Positions 43,788-52,313 are shown, counted from the stretch's first letter. The stretch is 64,000 nucleotides of DNA from Leifsonia sp. 466MF (GCF_900100265.1 NZ_LT629696.1:2728001-2792000); one strand, 5' to 3'. Notes: a model not told the origin generated them from the letters alone. Program-made: numbers and translations.

Positions 43788-43846
43788 CACCACCGCATCG
43801 TCTGACACCACCGCATCGTCCGACACCACCGCATCGTCCGAGACCG
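43778..43846. repeat. 18-bp tandem repeat spanning the carboxylase alpha stop codon
   Basis: CATCGTCTGACACCACCG occurs twice exactly, a third time with one change (T to C, which removes an in-frame TGA) and a fourth time partly (43832-43846). The first unit holds the last codons and stop of the gene, so the 3' end has been reduplicated in frame downstream. Confidence 0.85.
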
Positions 43847-43905
43847 GCGTCCGCGTCGCGAGCCGCGCCATATCGCGCGCCCGACGCGCCGCCAACCATC
43901 TTCCG

Positions 43906-43950
43906 AAAGGGAGGAGCACCGCCGACATTCGGGCGGAAGCTCCTCCTTTT
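43906..43950. terminator. Terminator after carboxylase alpha / DUF559 gene (also part of repeat copy D)
   Basis: GGAGGAGC (43910-43917) pairs with GCTCCTCC (43939-43946), with an inner CCGCC/GGCGG stem (43919-43923, 43932-43936), and is followed by TTTT on the plus strand. It serves two convergent genes. Confidence 0.8.
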
Positions 43951-43990
43951 CGCGCGTCATCCCGCCGCCGCACGACGCAACTCCTCCCTT
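43907..43990 (-). repeat. Three-box element, copy D
   Basis: Read on the minus strand: box 1 AAGGGAGG begins at 43990, box 2 AAAAGGAGGA at 43950 (40 nt on), box 3 CCTCC begins at 43914. Box 1 lies inside the last codons of the DUF559 gene; boxes 2 and 3 form the terminator hairpin. Confidence 0.6.
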
Positions 43991-44814
43991 TCCAGCGACC
44001 CGAGCAACTCCTCGATGGTCGCCACCGTCGCGTCCGGGCTCCGAAGTACCTGACGCGCCGTCAGCCGCAACCTCGGCAGACCCTGCAGTGTCATGGCGAC
44101 ATCGCGGCGGCGATCGCGCTCGAACGCTTCGCAATCGGCGTGGAACTCGAATCCGTCGATCTCCAGATAGAGCACCCCATCCACCCGGGCATCGACGCGC
44201 CCGACTCCAGGGACGGCGAGCTGCTGCTCGACGATGTGACCGCGAGCCGTGAGACGCTGCCGGAGGAGGGACTCGACGCCGGAGTCCGAACCGGGCCGCG
44301 CACGTTCGGCGAGACGTCTGGACCGATGCGGTTCATCCGCGAACACCCGTCGCAGCCCGTGGCGTGTCACCTGGCCGGTAGAGATCGCCGTGTCGAGCAC
44401 CGCGATGGCGGTCTCGTCCTCTGCGCACCGCACGGCGCTGCGCAGACAATCGGCCAGCGAAACACGCCACACCTCGCTGTGCCGTTCTGCGCGACCCCAA
44501 TGACGGACCGTCCGGTCATCGGCGGCTCCTGCCCGTCCGGCGTGGGGAGGAACCAGCAGATGTGTCCGTTCGTCCTGGCCGCCCCACAATCCGTATGTGC
44601 GGGCGGCGGTGACACAGCAGAGGCGCCCGCCGGCCCGCAGGGCTGAAATGGCGGCGTCACCGATCCCGGGAAGGGCATAGCGACCGTTCCGCGGCCGCAG
44701 GAGGCGACCTTCGCGCACGGCGGCGGACAGGACGTGCCCCCGCGCCCCGGCCTCCTTCAATTGGCCGAGCGACGCTGCGCCACCGAGGCGAGTGAGTTCC
44801 GTCATCCAATCCAT
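43957..44814 (-). CDS. DUF559-type endonuclease-like protein with N-terminal winged-helix region
   Basis: A 285-residue protein. Residues about 1-95 resemble the AbiEi-like N-terminal winged-helix region (LTRLGGAASLGQLKEAG, RNGRYALPG). Residues about 185-275 resemble DUF559 and Vsr/restriction-like nucleases: GVESLLRQRLTARGH, VDARVDGVLYLEIDGFEFH with spaced Asp and Glu-x-Asp residues, and FERDRRRDVAM. Such genes are scattered singly in actinobacteria; biological function is unknown. ATG 44814 is used; ATG 44805 has better ribosome-site spacing (GGGGA 10 nt away). It is bracketed by inverted copies (D and A) of the three-box element. Confidence 0.7.
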   Translation of the reverse strand: MDWMTELTRLGGAASLGQLKEAGARGHVLSAAVREGRLLRPRNGRYALPGIGDAAISALRAGGRLCCVTAARTYGLWGGQDERTHLLVPPHAGRAGAADDRTVRHWGRAERHSEVWRVSLADCLRSAVRCAEDETAIAVLDTAISTGQVTRHGLRRVFADEPHRSRRLAERARPGSDSGVESLLRQRLTARGHIVEQQLAVPGVGRVDARVDGVLYLEIDGFEFHADCEAFERDRRRDVAMTLQGLPRLRLTARQVLRSPDATVATIEELLGSLEREELRRAAAG

Positions 44815-44920
44815 GTCCCCATACTGCGGAACGGCGGCTGCCGTCAGGACGGACAGGGGCGATCTGTGGAGAGATCCACTCGGGTGTCGATTGTGCACAC
44901 CGTGTGTCCCGCGGGACGGA

Positions 44921-45015
44921 AAGGGAGGAGATCGCAGCCGACACGCCGCCGGAACGCCACGAACGGAGGAGATGGGGACGGGAAACCCGCAGGAACTCCT
45001 CCGTTCCGCGGGCGG
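44921..45015 (+). repeat. Three-box element, copy A
   Basis: Box 1 AAGGGAGG at 44921, box 2 GAACGGAGGA at 44961 (40 nt on), box 3 CCTCCGTTCC at 44998 (27 nt after box 2). Box 2 with the next base and box 3 form an 11-bp perfect inverted repeat (GAACGGAGGAG/CTCCTCCGTTC). TGTCCCGCGGGACGGA precedes box 1, and GCGGGCGG follows box 3. It ends 15 bp from the antiporter stop codon. Confidence 0.65.
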
Positions 45016-45029
45016 CCCAGCGTCAGGCG

Positions 45030-46961
45030 TCAGCCGGTCGCCTCCGTGGGGTCGCCCTTCAGGTCGATGCTGATCTCGTCGGCGTCGAGGTTGCTCAGGG
45101 CGCCGGCGAGGACGTCGGCGCTGAACGCGCCGTCGTCGCGCGCATCGAGAAGGGCATCGCGCTGGGCCCGCAGCTGAGCGAGCCGCGCCCTCTTGTGCTC
45201 GGCGAACGCCTCGGGCGTGCGCTCGGTCGTCGTCGACACCGGGACGGTCTTCGCCGCGTCGTAGAGGAGTTCCATCAGCTTGCGCCGTTCCTGCCGCTCG
45301 GCCTCCGGGTCGGCCGCCGCGGGCTTGACGGCCTTCAGCACGAGCCCAAGGGTGCCGCCCTGGAGAAGTAGCGACCCCGTCGCTACGAGGAAGGCGATGA
45401 GCACGAGCACCGAGCGGCCCGGCGTGTTGTCGGGCAGCGACTGGGCGGCCGCGACGGTGACGGCGCCGCGCATCCCCGCCCACACCACGATCGTGCCCTC
45501 ACGCCACCCGAGCGGGGCTCCCGTGAAGTACTCGATGTCGGCCAGCAGTCGTCGGAGGCGCGTGCCGAAACGGGTCAGGTTCTCGACGGTCGGGATGCCG
45601 CGACGCGCGAGCAGGCGACGCCGTCGCTCGGCCTGCTTGGGCGAGAGGGGGCGTCGGCCAGCGGAGTCGCCGAAGACAGGGTCCGGGAACGCGGGGTCCG
45701 GGAATGTCGGATCGGGCACAACGGTCGCCGCGACGGCGGAGGACGCAGCGGGCGCAGGGTCGGGCGAGGTGTCCGCCGGCACGTCGGCACCCGATCCCGC
45801 GCCGGACTCGTCTCCGACCTCCCCCGCGGCCGCCGACGAGCCGGCCGCGAGCGCCCGCTGCTCCCCCGGTTTCGCGATGCGCTCGGCGATCCCCCGCCGC
45901 ACCGCCTCCGGATCGGTCAGGTGCTCCTGCAGCTGCTCCAGGCGCGGCCGAATCCGTTGCCTTCGCTTACTGCGCCGGGCCAGCAGAGCGAGCAGGGGCG
46001 CGACGAACGCGGCGCGCACCAGGATCGTGAGAAGGAGAGCGCCCGCAGCGATTCCGATGGCGGGCGCCACCCCGGAATGGTCCTCCTGCACGTCCTGCAC
46101 GATTCCGAACAGCTCCAGGCCCATCGTCAGGAAGATGAGCCCCTCGAGGATGAGCTCGACCGTCCGCCAGTTCTGCGCATCCGACAACCGGTGTTCCGGC
46201 GAGAGCACGCGCGGCGCGCGGCTGCCGGTCACGAGGCCGGCGACGACAGCGGCGACGAGGCCGGAGGCGCCGAGCGCCTCTGCCGGGATCGAGGCGAGGA
46301 ACGGCACGGTGAACGAGATGACGGTGTTGACCGTGGCGTCCTTCACGCGAGCACGGACGAGCAGGTTCAGCCAGCCGACCACCACGCCGAAGACGACGGC
46401 CACGAGCACCGAGTACACGAACGAGAGCGTGACCGCACCGACCGTGAACGACGCGCCGGCGGCGGCCACGGCTGCTCGCAGGAGCACGAGCGCGGTCGCG
46501 TCGTTCAGTAGGCTCTCACCCTCGAGGATGGCCACGACGCGCGGAGAGACGCCCGCCCGTTTGACGATCCCGGTGGCGACGGCGTCGGTCGGGCTGACGA
46601 TGGCACCGAGGGCGATCCCCCAGCCGAGACCCAGGCCCGGGATGACCCAGGCGAAGAACAGCCCGAGCAGCACGGAGCTCACGATCACGAGCAGGACGGA
46701 GAGCCCGCCGATCGCCCCGAACTCACGCCGGAAGTTCATGGCCGGCATGGACACGGACGCCGAGTAGAGCAGCGGTGGGAGCACCCCCGCGAGGATCCAC
46801 TCCGGTTCGAGCTCGATCGCCGGCACGAACGGCAACAGGCTCACCAGGATGCCGATGACCATCAGGATCAGGGGCGACGCGACGCCGAACCGCGGCCCGA
46901 ACGTCGTCGCCGCGGCGATGGTGAGCACCGCGAGCACTCCGATGACGAGCCCGACCTCCAT
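45030..46961 (-). CDS. CPA1 family Na+/H+ antiporter
   Basis: A 643-residue transporter. About 12 helices, with LPPLLYSASVSM, SPTDAVATGIVKRAGV, the ion-binding GESLLNDATALVLLR (Asn-Asp pair) and late WAGMRGAVTVAAAQSLP, define the NhaP/CPA1 family. A roughly 150-residue hydrophilic insertion (about 335-485) before the last helices includes repeated PDPxFPDPxF units rich in Pro and Asp. The C-terminal about 80 residues are cytoplasmic and charged. It exchanges Na+ (possibly K+) for H+ across the membrane and is probably monocistronic. Confidence 0.9.
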   Translation of the reverse strand: MEVGLVIGVLAVLTIAAATTFGPRFGVASPLILMVIGILVSLLPFVPAIELEPEWILAGVLPPLLYSASVSMPAMNFRREFGAIGGLSVLLVIVSSVLLGLFFAWVIPGLGLGWGIALGAIVSPTDAVATGIVKRAGVSPRVVAILEGESLLNDATALVLLRAAVAAAGASFTVGAVTLSFVYSVLVAVVFGVVVGWLNLLVRARVKDATVNTVISFTVPFLASIPAEALGASGLVAAVVAGLVTGSRAPRVLSPEHRLSDAQNWRTVELILEGLIFLTMGLELFGIVQDVQEDHSGVAPAIGIAAGALLLTILVRAAFVAPLLALLARRSKRRQRIRPRLEQLQEHLTDPEAVRRGIAERIAKPGEQRALAAGSSAAAGEVGDESGAGSGADVPADTSPDPAPAASSAVAATVVPDPTFPDPAFPDPVFGDSAGRRPLSPKQAERRRRLLARRGIPTVENLTRFGTRLRRLLADIEYFTGAPLGWREGTIVVWAGMRGAVTVAAAQSLPDNTPGRSVLVLIAFLVATGSLLLQGGTLGLVLKAVKPAAADPEAERQERRKLMELLYDAAKTVPVSTTTERTPEAFAEHKRARLAQLRAQRDALLDARDDGAFSADVLAGALSNLDADEISIDLKGDPTEATG

Positions 46962-46976
46962 CCCCCTGGCCTCCCG

Positions 46977-48410
46977 TCAGAGCACGATGTGCATCGCGCG
47001 CGCTGCGTCGGTGATCGAGCCGGAGAGGGACGGGTACACCGTGAACGCCCGGGCCACCTGATCCACCGTCAGACGCTGCTCGACGGCGAGCGCGAGCGGG
47101 AAGATCAGCTCGGATGCCCGTGGTGCCACGATGACGCCTCCGATCACCGTGCCGGACCCGGTGCGCGCGAACAGCTTCACGAAACCGTCGCGGATTCCGA
47201 GCATCTTGGCGCGCGGATTGGATTTGAGGGGCAGTTTGTAGATGTCGCCCTGGGCGATGCCCTCCTCGATCTGCTTCTGGCTCCAGCCGACCGTGGCGAT
47301 CTCGGGCTGGGTGAAGATGTTGGAGCTGACGTTGCGCAGCTCGATCGGGTTGACCGCGTCGCCCATCGCGTGGAAGACGGCGGTGCGGCCCTGCATCGAC
47401 GCGACCGAGGCGAGCGGCAGGGAGTCGGAGCAGTCGCCGGCGGCGTAGATGTTCGGGATGGACGTGCGCGCGACCCGGTTGACCCGGATGTTCCCCGAGT
47501 TGGTCACCTGCACCCCGGCCTCCTCGAGCCCGATGCCTGCGGTGTTCGGGACGGAGCCGACCGCCATGAGACAGTGCGAGCCCTCGATCGTGCGTCCGTC
47601 GGTGAGCGTGGCGACGACGCCGTCCTCGGTGCGGACGACCGACTCGGCACGCGACTTCGAGAGGACCTGCATGCCGTTCCGCTTGAAGACGTTCTCGATG
47701 ACGCGCGCGGCGTCGGCGTCCTCGCCCGGGAGCACCTGGTCGCGCGACGAGATCAGCGTCACCTTCGAGCCGAGCGCCGTGTACGCCGAGGCGAACTCCG
47801 CGCCGGTGACGCCCGAGCCGACCACGATGAGGTGCGACGGCACCGTCTGCAGGTCGTACAGCTGGGTCCAGGTGAGGATGCGCTCCCCGTCGGGCACGGC
47901 GGAGGGCAGCACGCGGGGCCGGGCGCCGACGGCGACGACGATCGTGTCCGCCTCCACCCGGTCGAAGTCGGTCCCCGCCTCCTTCGAGGTGGAGACGATG
48001 ATCGCGCTCGACCCGTCGAGCCGCCCCTCTCCGGTCACGATGCGGACGCCGGCGCGAACGAGCTCGGCCCGCATGTCCTCCGACTGCTGGCGCGCGAGGC
48101 CCATCAGCCGCTTGTTGACCGCGGCGAGGTTCACGGCGATCTCCGGACGCACCGGCTTGCCCGTCTCGCCGCGCGAGAAGAACTGGACACCGAGGTCGGC
48201 CGCCTCGGCGAGCGCATTGGTCGCCTCCGCGGTGGCGATGAGGCTCTTCGACGGCACGACGTCGGTGATGACGGCGGACCCGCCGACGCCGGAGCGCTCG
48301 ACGAGCGTGACATCGGCGCCGAGTTGCGCGCCCGCGAGCGCCGCCTCATAACCGCCGGGGCCGCCGCCGAGGACCGCGATGCGCTGTTTCCGCTCGAATT
48401 CGTACGCCAT
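46977..48410 (-). CDS. lpdA: LpdA-type NAD(P)H-quinone dehydrogenase (flavoprotein disulfide reductase family)
   Basis: A 477-residue FAD protein of the lipoamide-dehydrogenase fold. AVLGGGPGGYEAAL binds FAD, VVGSGVTGAEFASAY binds NAD(P)H, and IYAAGDCSDSLPLASVA is the second FAD motif. The redox disulfide is missing: the place of CxxxxC reads VGGSAVITDVVPSKSL. From memory, mycobacterial LpdA (Rv3303c) also lacks it and reduces quinones; that enzyme is also encoded near deoD and pmmB as here. ATG 48410 (GGAG 4-5 nt upstream) is preferred over 48419. Confidence 0.88.
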   Translation of the reverse strand: MAYEFERKQRIAVLGGGPGGYEAALAGAQLGADVTLVERSGVGGSAVITDVVPSKSLIATAEATNALAEAADLGVQFFSRGETGKPVRPEIAVNLAAVNKRLMGLARQQSEDMRAELVRAGVRIVTGEGRLDGSSAIIVSTSKEAGTDFDRVEADTIVVAVGARPRVLPSAVPDGERILTWTQLYDLQTVPSHLIVVGSGVTGAEFASAYTALGSKVTLISSRDQVLPGEDADAARVIENVFKRNGMQVLSKSRAESVVRTEDGVVATLTDGRTIEGSHCLMAVGSVPNTAGIGLEEAGVQVTNSGNIRVNRVARTSIPNIYAAGDCSDSLPLASVASMQGRTAVFHAMGDAVNPIELRNVSSNIFTQPEIATVGWSQKQIEEGIAQGDIYKLPLKSNPRAKMLGIRDGFVKLFARTGSGTVIGGVIVAPRASELIFPLALAVEQRLTVDQVARAFTVYPSLSGSITDAARAMHIVL

Positions 48411-48482
48411 ACGCTCCATTCTTCCGTATGGGGTGCACCGATGCGCATTCGGCTCCGAGCCTGTGGAAAGCCGGCCGCTCAG

Positions 48483-48488
48483 TAGAGT
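48483..48488 (+). promoter_or_regulatory. -10 box for a leaderless nucleoside phosphorylase transcript
   Basis: TAGAGT is followed by 6 nt and the ATG at 48495; no ribosome site lies between. Confidence 0.5.
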
Positions 48489-48494
48489 TGGCTC

Positions 48495-49328
48495 ATGCTG
48501 GAATCCATCACCAACCCGCTCGACGACCCCTCTGCCGACCCGTTCGAGGTCGCTCGGGAGGCCGCGGGCCAGCTCGCCGAGAAGACGGGCGTCGAGCGCC
48601 ATGACATCGCGCTCACGCTGGGCAGCGGCTGGGGCCGTGCCGCCGACCTGATCGGCGAGACCGTCGCCACCGTCCCCGCCACCGAGATCGTCGGCTTCAG
48701 CAAGCCGGCTCTCGAGGGCCACGTCGGAACGCTGCGCTCCATCCGACTGCCGAACGGCAAGCACGCACTGGTCATCGGCGCGCGCACCCACTATTACGAA
48801 GGGCACGGCGTGCGCCGGGTCGTCCACAGTGTCCGCACCGCCGCGGCCGCCGGAGCGACCACGATGGTGCTCACCAACGGTGCCGGCGGCATCAAGGAGC
48901 ACTGGAAGCCGGGAACGCCCGTCCTCATCTCCGACCACATCAACCTCACGGCGGACTCCCCGCTCGAGGGCGCCACCTTCATCGACCTCACCGACCTCTA
49001 CTCTCCGCGTCTCCGTGCGCTCGCCCGGACCATCGACCCCAGCCTCGACGAGGGCGTGTACACGCAGTTCCGCGGTCCGCACTACGAGACGCCGGCCGAG
49101 GTCCAGATGGCCAAGACCATCGGAGGCCACATCGTCGGGATGTCGACAGCGCTCGAGGCGATCGCCGCCCGCCAGGCCGGCATGGAGATCCTCGGGATGT
49201 CGCTCATCACCAACCTGGCGGCGGGCATCCAGAAGACGCCGCTCAGCCACCAGGAGGTCATCGACGCCGGTCGTGCCGCGGAGCCGGTGATCAGCGCCCT
49301 TCTCGCCCAGATCGTGGAGGCCCTGTGA
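48495..49328 (+). CDS. Purine-nucleoside phosphorylase (trimeric type)
   Basis: A 277-residue enzyme that splits purine (deoxy)ribonucleosides with phosphate to base and pentose-1-phosphate. ALTLGSGWG is the phosphate loop, RTHYYEGHG a ribose/phosphate motif, and MVLTNGAGGI the family signature; FRGPHYETPAEV and MSTALEAIAARQ complete the active site. Length fits the low-molecular-mass trimeric class (mycobacterial deoD/punA). Its stop overlaps the mutase start (GTGA). Confidence 0.94.
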   Translation: MLESITNPLDDPSADPFEVAREAAGQLAEKTGVERHDIALTLGSGWGRAADLIGETVATVPATEIVGFSKPALEGHVGTLRSIRLPNGKHALVIGARTHYYEGHGVRRVVHSVRTAAAAGATTMVLTNGAGGIKEHWKPGTPVLISDHINLTADSPLEGATFIDLTDLYSPRLRALARTIDPSLDEGVYTQFRGPHYETPAEVQMAKTIGGHIVGMSTALEAIAARQAGMEILGMSLITNLAAGIQKTPLSHQEVIDAGRAAEPVISALLAQIVEAL

Positions 49329-51046
49329 CCGACAACGCGACGTCCACGAAGAAGGACACCCCGGAGCTGCTCAGCGAGGCCCGCGCCTGGCTTGCGCAGG
49401 ACCCCGACCCGGAGACCCGTGACGAGCTGGATGCGCTCATCGTCGCCGCCGAGGCGGGCTCGGCCGAGGCGATCGCCGACCTGCACTCGCGGTTCGACGA
49501 GCGGCTCGCGTTCGGAACCGCCGGTCTGCGCGGCGCCATCGCCGCAGGCCCCAACCGCATGAACCGCGTGCTCGTGGCCCAGGCGGCCGCAGGATTCGCG
49601 CGCTGGCTTCTGGAGCACGCCGAGGGCGGAACGCCGTCGGTCGTGATCGGGTACGACGGACGCAAGAACTCCGACGTCTTCGCCCGCGACACCGCGGAAC
49701 TCATGGCCGGTGCGGGCATCCGCGCCGTGCTGCTCCCCCGCCTCCTGCCGACACCGGTGCTCGCGTTCGCGGTCCGGCACCTGGATGTGAGCGCCGGCGT
49801 CATGGTGACCGCCAGCCACAACCCGCCGAACGACAACGGGTACAAGGTCTACCTCGGCGGAGACGACCACGGCTCGCAGATCGTCTCGCCGGTCGACGCC
49901 GAGATCGCCGCGCACATCCTCGAGGTCGCTCAGGGCAGCGTGGCCGACCTGCCGCGCTCCGACCGCTACGAGATCGCCCCCGACGACGTGGAGCAGGCCT
50001 ACATCGACGCGACCGTCGCGGTGGCCGTCACGGACACCCCGCGTGACGCGGTGTCGTTCGTGTACACCGCGATGCACGGCGTCGGCTGGCGCACCGCACG
50101 CGAGGTGTTCGCGCGTGCCGGATTCGCCACCCCCACCCCGGTCACGGCGCAGATCGACCCGGATCCCGCCTTCCCGACCGTCGCCTTCCCGAACCCCGAG
50201 GAGCCGGGCGCGATGGACCTGTCGTTCCAGACCGCCCGTGACGCCGGGGCCGACCTGGTGATCGCGAACGATCCGGATGCCGACCGGCTCGCCGTCGCGG
50301 TGCCCGACCCGTCGAGTCCGGATGGATACCGACGGCTCTCCGGCAACGAGGTCGGCGCCCTGCTCGGCTGGCGCGCCGCCGAGATCGCTGTGGAGCGGGC
50401 GGATGAGCGCGGCGCCTTCGGGACGCTGGCCTGCTCGGTCGTCTCGTCGCCGGCCCTCGCCGCGGTCGCGCACGCGTACCGGCTCGACTTCGCCGACACC
50501 CTCACCGGGTTCAAGTGGGTGTCCCGCGCCCCCGGCCTCGTCTACGGCTACGAAGAGGCGCTGGGCTACCTGGTGAACCCCGACACCGTCCGCGACAAGG
50601 ACGGCATCTCGGCCGCCGTCGCCCTGCTCGATCTGGCGAACGGACTCGCCGCGGACGGCGCCACCATCGCCGGACACCTGGAGGCCTTCGCCGAGCGGTT
50701 CGGCTTCTTCGCGAGCGACCAGATCTCGCTACGGGTGACGGACCTTTCGCGCATCGGCGAGATCATGGCGGCGCTGCGGTCCACTCCGCCGAGCCATCTG
50801 GGCGAGGTGCGCGTGACGCAGATCGACGACCTGCGCGACGGATTCGGCGGACTGCCTCCGAGCGATGTGCTGCGCATCCTGCTGGAAGACGGCTCCCGCG
50901 TCATGGTCCGCCCGAGCGGCACGGAGCCCAAGCTGAAGATCTACATCGACGCATCGAGCGACGAGGGTACGGTCGAGCAGCGCCGGCAGACGGCGACCGA
51001 CCGGGTCGCCGCACTGGCCGAGGCGATGCGCCTGCTCGTCGCCTGA
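49325..51046 (+). CDS. Phosphosugar mutase (phosphomanno/phosphopentomutase-like)
   Basis: A 573-residue alpha-D-phosphohexomutase. FGTAGLRGAI opens the fold, TASHNPPNDNGYKVY carries the phosphoserine (about residue 164), NDPDADRLAVAV is the metal loop, GYEEALGYLV the sugar-binding loop and RPSGTEPKLKIY the phosphate-binding loop. The GFKWVS stretch and length resemble the PGM2-like subgroup, which includes phosphopentomutases. Translational coupling to the nucleoside phosphorylase (GTGA) favours conversion of ribose-1-phosphate to ribose-5-phosphate; the family is often annotated pmmB. Confidence 0.9.
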   Translation: MTDNATSTKKDTPELLSEARAWLAQDPDPETRDELDALIVAAEAGSAEAIADLHSRFDERLAFGTAGLRGAIAAGPNRMNRVLVAQAAAGFARWLLEHAEGGTPSVVIGYDGRKNSDVFARDTAELMAGAGIRAVLLPRLLPTPVLAFAVRHLDVSAGVMVTASHNPPNDNGYKVYLGGDDHGSQIVSPVDAEIAAHILEVAQGSVADLPRSDRYEIAPDDVEQAYIDATVAVAVTDTPRDAVSFVYTAMHGVGWRTAREVFARAGFATPTPVTAQIDPDPAFPTVAFPNPEEPGAMDLSFQTARDAGADLVIANDPDADRLAVAVPDPSSPDGYRRLSGNEVGALLGWRAAEIAVERADERGAFGTLACSVVSSPALAAVAHAYRLDFADTLTGFKWVSRAPGLVYGYEEALGYLVNPDTVRDKDGISAAVALLDLANGLAADGATIAGHLEAFAERFGFFASDQISLRVTDLSRIGEIMAALRSTPPSHLGEVRVTQIDDLRDGFGGLPPSDVLRILLEDGSRVMVRPSGTEPKLKIYIDASSDEGTVEQRRQTATDRVAALAEAMRLLVA

Positions 51047-51062
51047 TCCCGACGGTCCGGCG

Positions 51063-51084
51063 CGGCCCCGCCTTCGCGGGGCCG
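51063..51084. terminator. Bidirectional terminator
   Basis: CGGCCCCGC and GCGGGGCCG form a perfect 9-bp stem with a CTTC loop between the convergent mutase and MFS genes. There is no strong T-run; a smaller CCAGA/TCTGG stem follows at about 51087-51104. Confidence 0.75.
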
Positions 51085-51125
51085 TGCCAGACCAGCGGAT
51101 CTGGTTCAGACCCGCTCGACCCGCC

Positions 51126-52313
51126 TCAGACGGTCACCGCGCGCGGAGTCCGCGCCAGATAACCGACGACGAAGACGCCGAGCGCTCCCAGAGTGACCAG
51201 GGCTCCCGCCAGCGGCACGGCCACGGCCCCTCCCGCCGACAGGGCGAGCGCCCCGATCGGCGGCGCGATCGCGATCCCCACGTACATCGCCGTCGAGTAC
51301 CACGACAGCGCGAGAGCCGAGCTCTCCGGGTCGACGTGGACGAGGCGGTGCTGCACCGGGATGGCGATCGCGAACGCCGCGACGCCCCACAGCGCGAACA
51401 CGACGACGGACGCGACGAAGGACGCCTCGGCGAACGCGAGGACCACCAACATCACGGCTTGTCCGGCGAGGGCGACGATCGCGACGATCCTGCTGCCGAA
51501 GCGGTCGGTGAGCGGACCCGCGACCGAGTTGCCCGCGACTCCGGCGACGCCGTAGGCGAGCAGCAGGACGGCGAGCAGCGACCCGGAGCCGCCGGTCGAG
51601 GCATGGGTCACCGCCGCCGAGAAGATGTAGACGATGTTGAAGCCGGCGACCATGAGCAGCGTAGTTCCGAGCGGCGCCACGATACGGAGGTCGGCCAGCG
51701 GGGCCAGCCGCCGACGCAGGCTGACCGCCGGAGGCACGGGCGCGCCGCGAACGACGAGCGGGATCGCTACGACCAGCACCACGGCGATGCCGACGATGCA
51801 CCAGAGCGCGAAGCGCCAGCCCGCGACGCCGCCGAGGGCGGTGCCGAGGGGCGACCCGACCGCCGTGGCCAGCGTGAAGCCGGCTCCCACGATCGCGAGG
51901 GCCTGTCCTCGCTTGCCCGGCCGGGCGAGCGATGCCGCCGCCGCGGTGGCCGTTGGGACGAGGGCGGCACCGCCGAGGCCGGAGAAGGTGCGTCCGGCGA
52001 TGAACAGCGGGAGGTTCGGAGCAAGCGCCGAGGCGGCCGTCCCGATGGCGAAGACCGCGAGTCCGGCGGCCATGAGGGTCGCGCGCGGCACGCGCGGAAG
52101 GAGGATGGAGACGGCCGGTGCGGCGACCGCAACGACCAGCGAGTAGGTGGTGATCGACCAGCTGACCTGAGTCGCCGTCGCGCCGATGCTCTCGCCGACG
52201 CGCGGCAGGAGGCCCGCGATCACGAACGCGTTCGTGCCGACGACGAACAGGGCGAGGGCGAGCACCAGCAGGGCCGGAAGCGTCCTGCGGTATGATTGTT
52301 CGATGAACGTCAT
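51126..52313 (-). CDS. MFS transporter, drug-efflux type
   Basis: A 395-residue protein with 12 predicted helices. The N-terminal half has FVVGTNAFVIAGLLPRVGES and RTFSGLGGAALVPTA; LARPGKRGQALAIV resembles the loop motif of drug:H+ antiporters of the AraJ/Cmx type. It is divergent from an ArsR-type regulator with overlapping promoter and operator sequences, so expression is probably induced by a ligand of that regulator. The substrate is unknown. It starts 6 nt after a TACCGT -10 box, leaderless-type. Confidence 0.82.
   Translation of the reverse strand: MTFIEQSYRRTLPALLVLALALFVVGTNAFVIAGLLPRVGESIGATATQVSWSITTYSLVVAVAAPAVSILLPRVPRATLMAAGLAVFAIGTAASALAPNLPLFIAGRTFSGLGGAALVPTATAAAASLARPGKRGQALAIVGAGFTLATAVGSPLGTALGGVAGWRFALWCIVGIAVVLVVAIPLVVRGAPVPPAVSLRRRLAPLADLRIVAPLGTTLLMVAGFNIVYIFSAAVTHASTGGSGSLLAVLLLAYGVAGVAGNSVAGPLTDRFGSRIVAIVALAGQAVMLVVLAFAEASFVASVVVFALWGVAAFAIAIPVQHRLVHVDPESSALALSWYSTAMYVGIAIAPPIGALALSAGGAVAVPLAGALVTLGALGVFVVGYLARTPRAVTV

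Noticed and set aside
43778..43846. Possible CRISPR or phage attachment repeat
   Set aside because: Units are contiguous without spacers and derive from the gene's own 3' end.
41814..43973. A 719-codon minus-strand frame opposite the carboxylase alpha gene
   Set aside because: Shadow of a well-defined ATP-grasp/biotinyl protein; its start region is a translation of the 18-bp tandem repeat (VVSDDA units).
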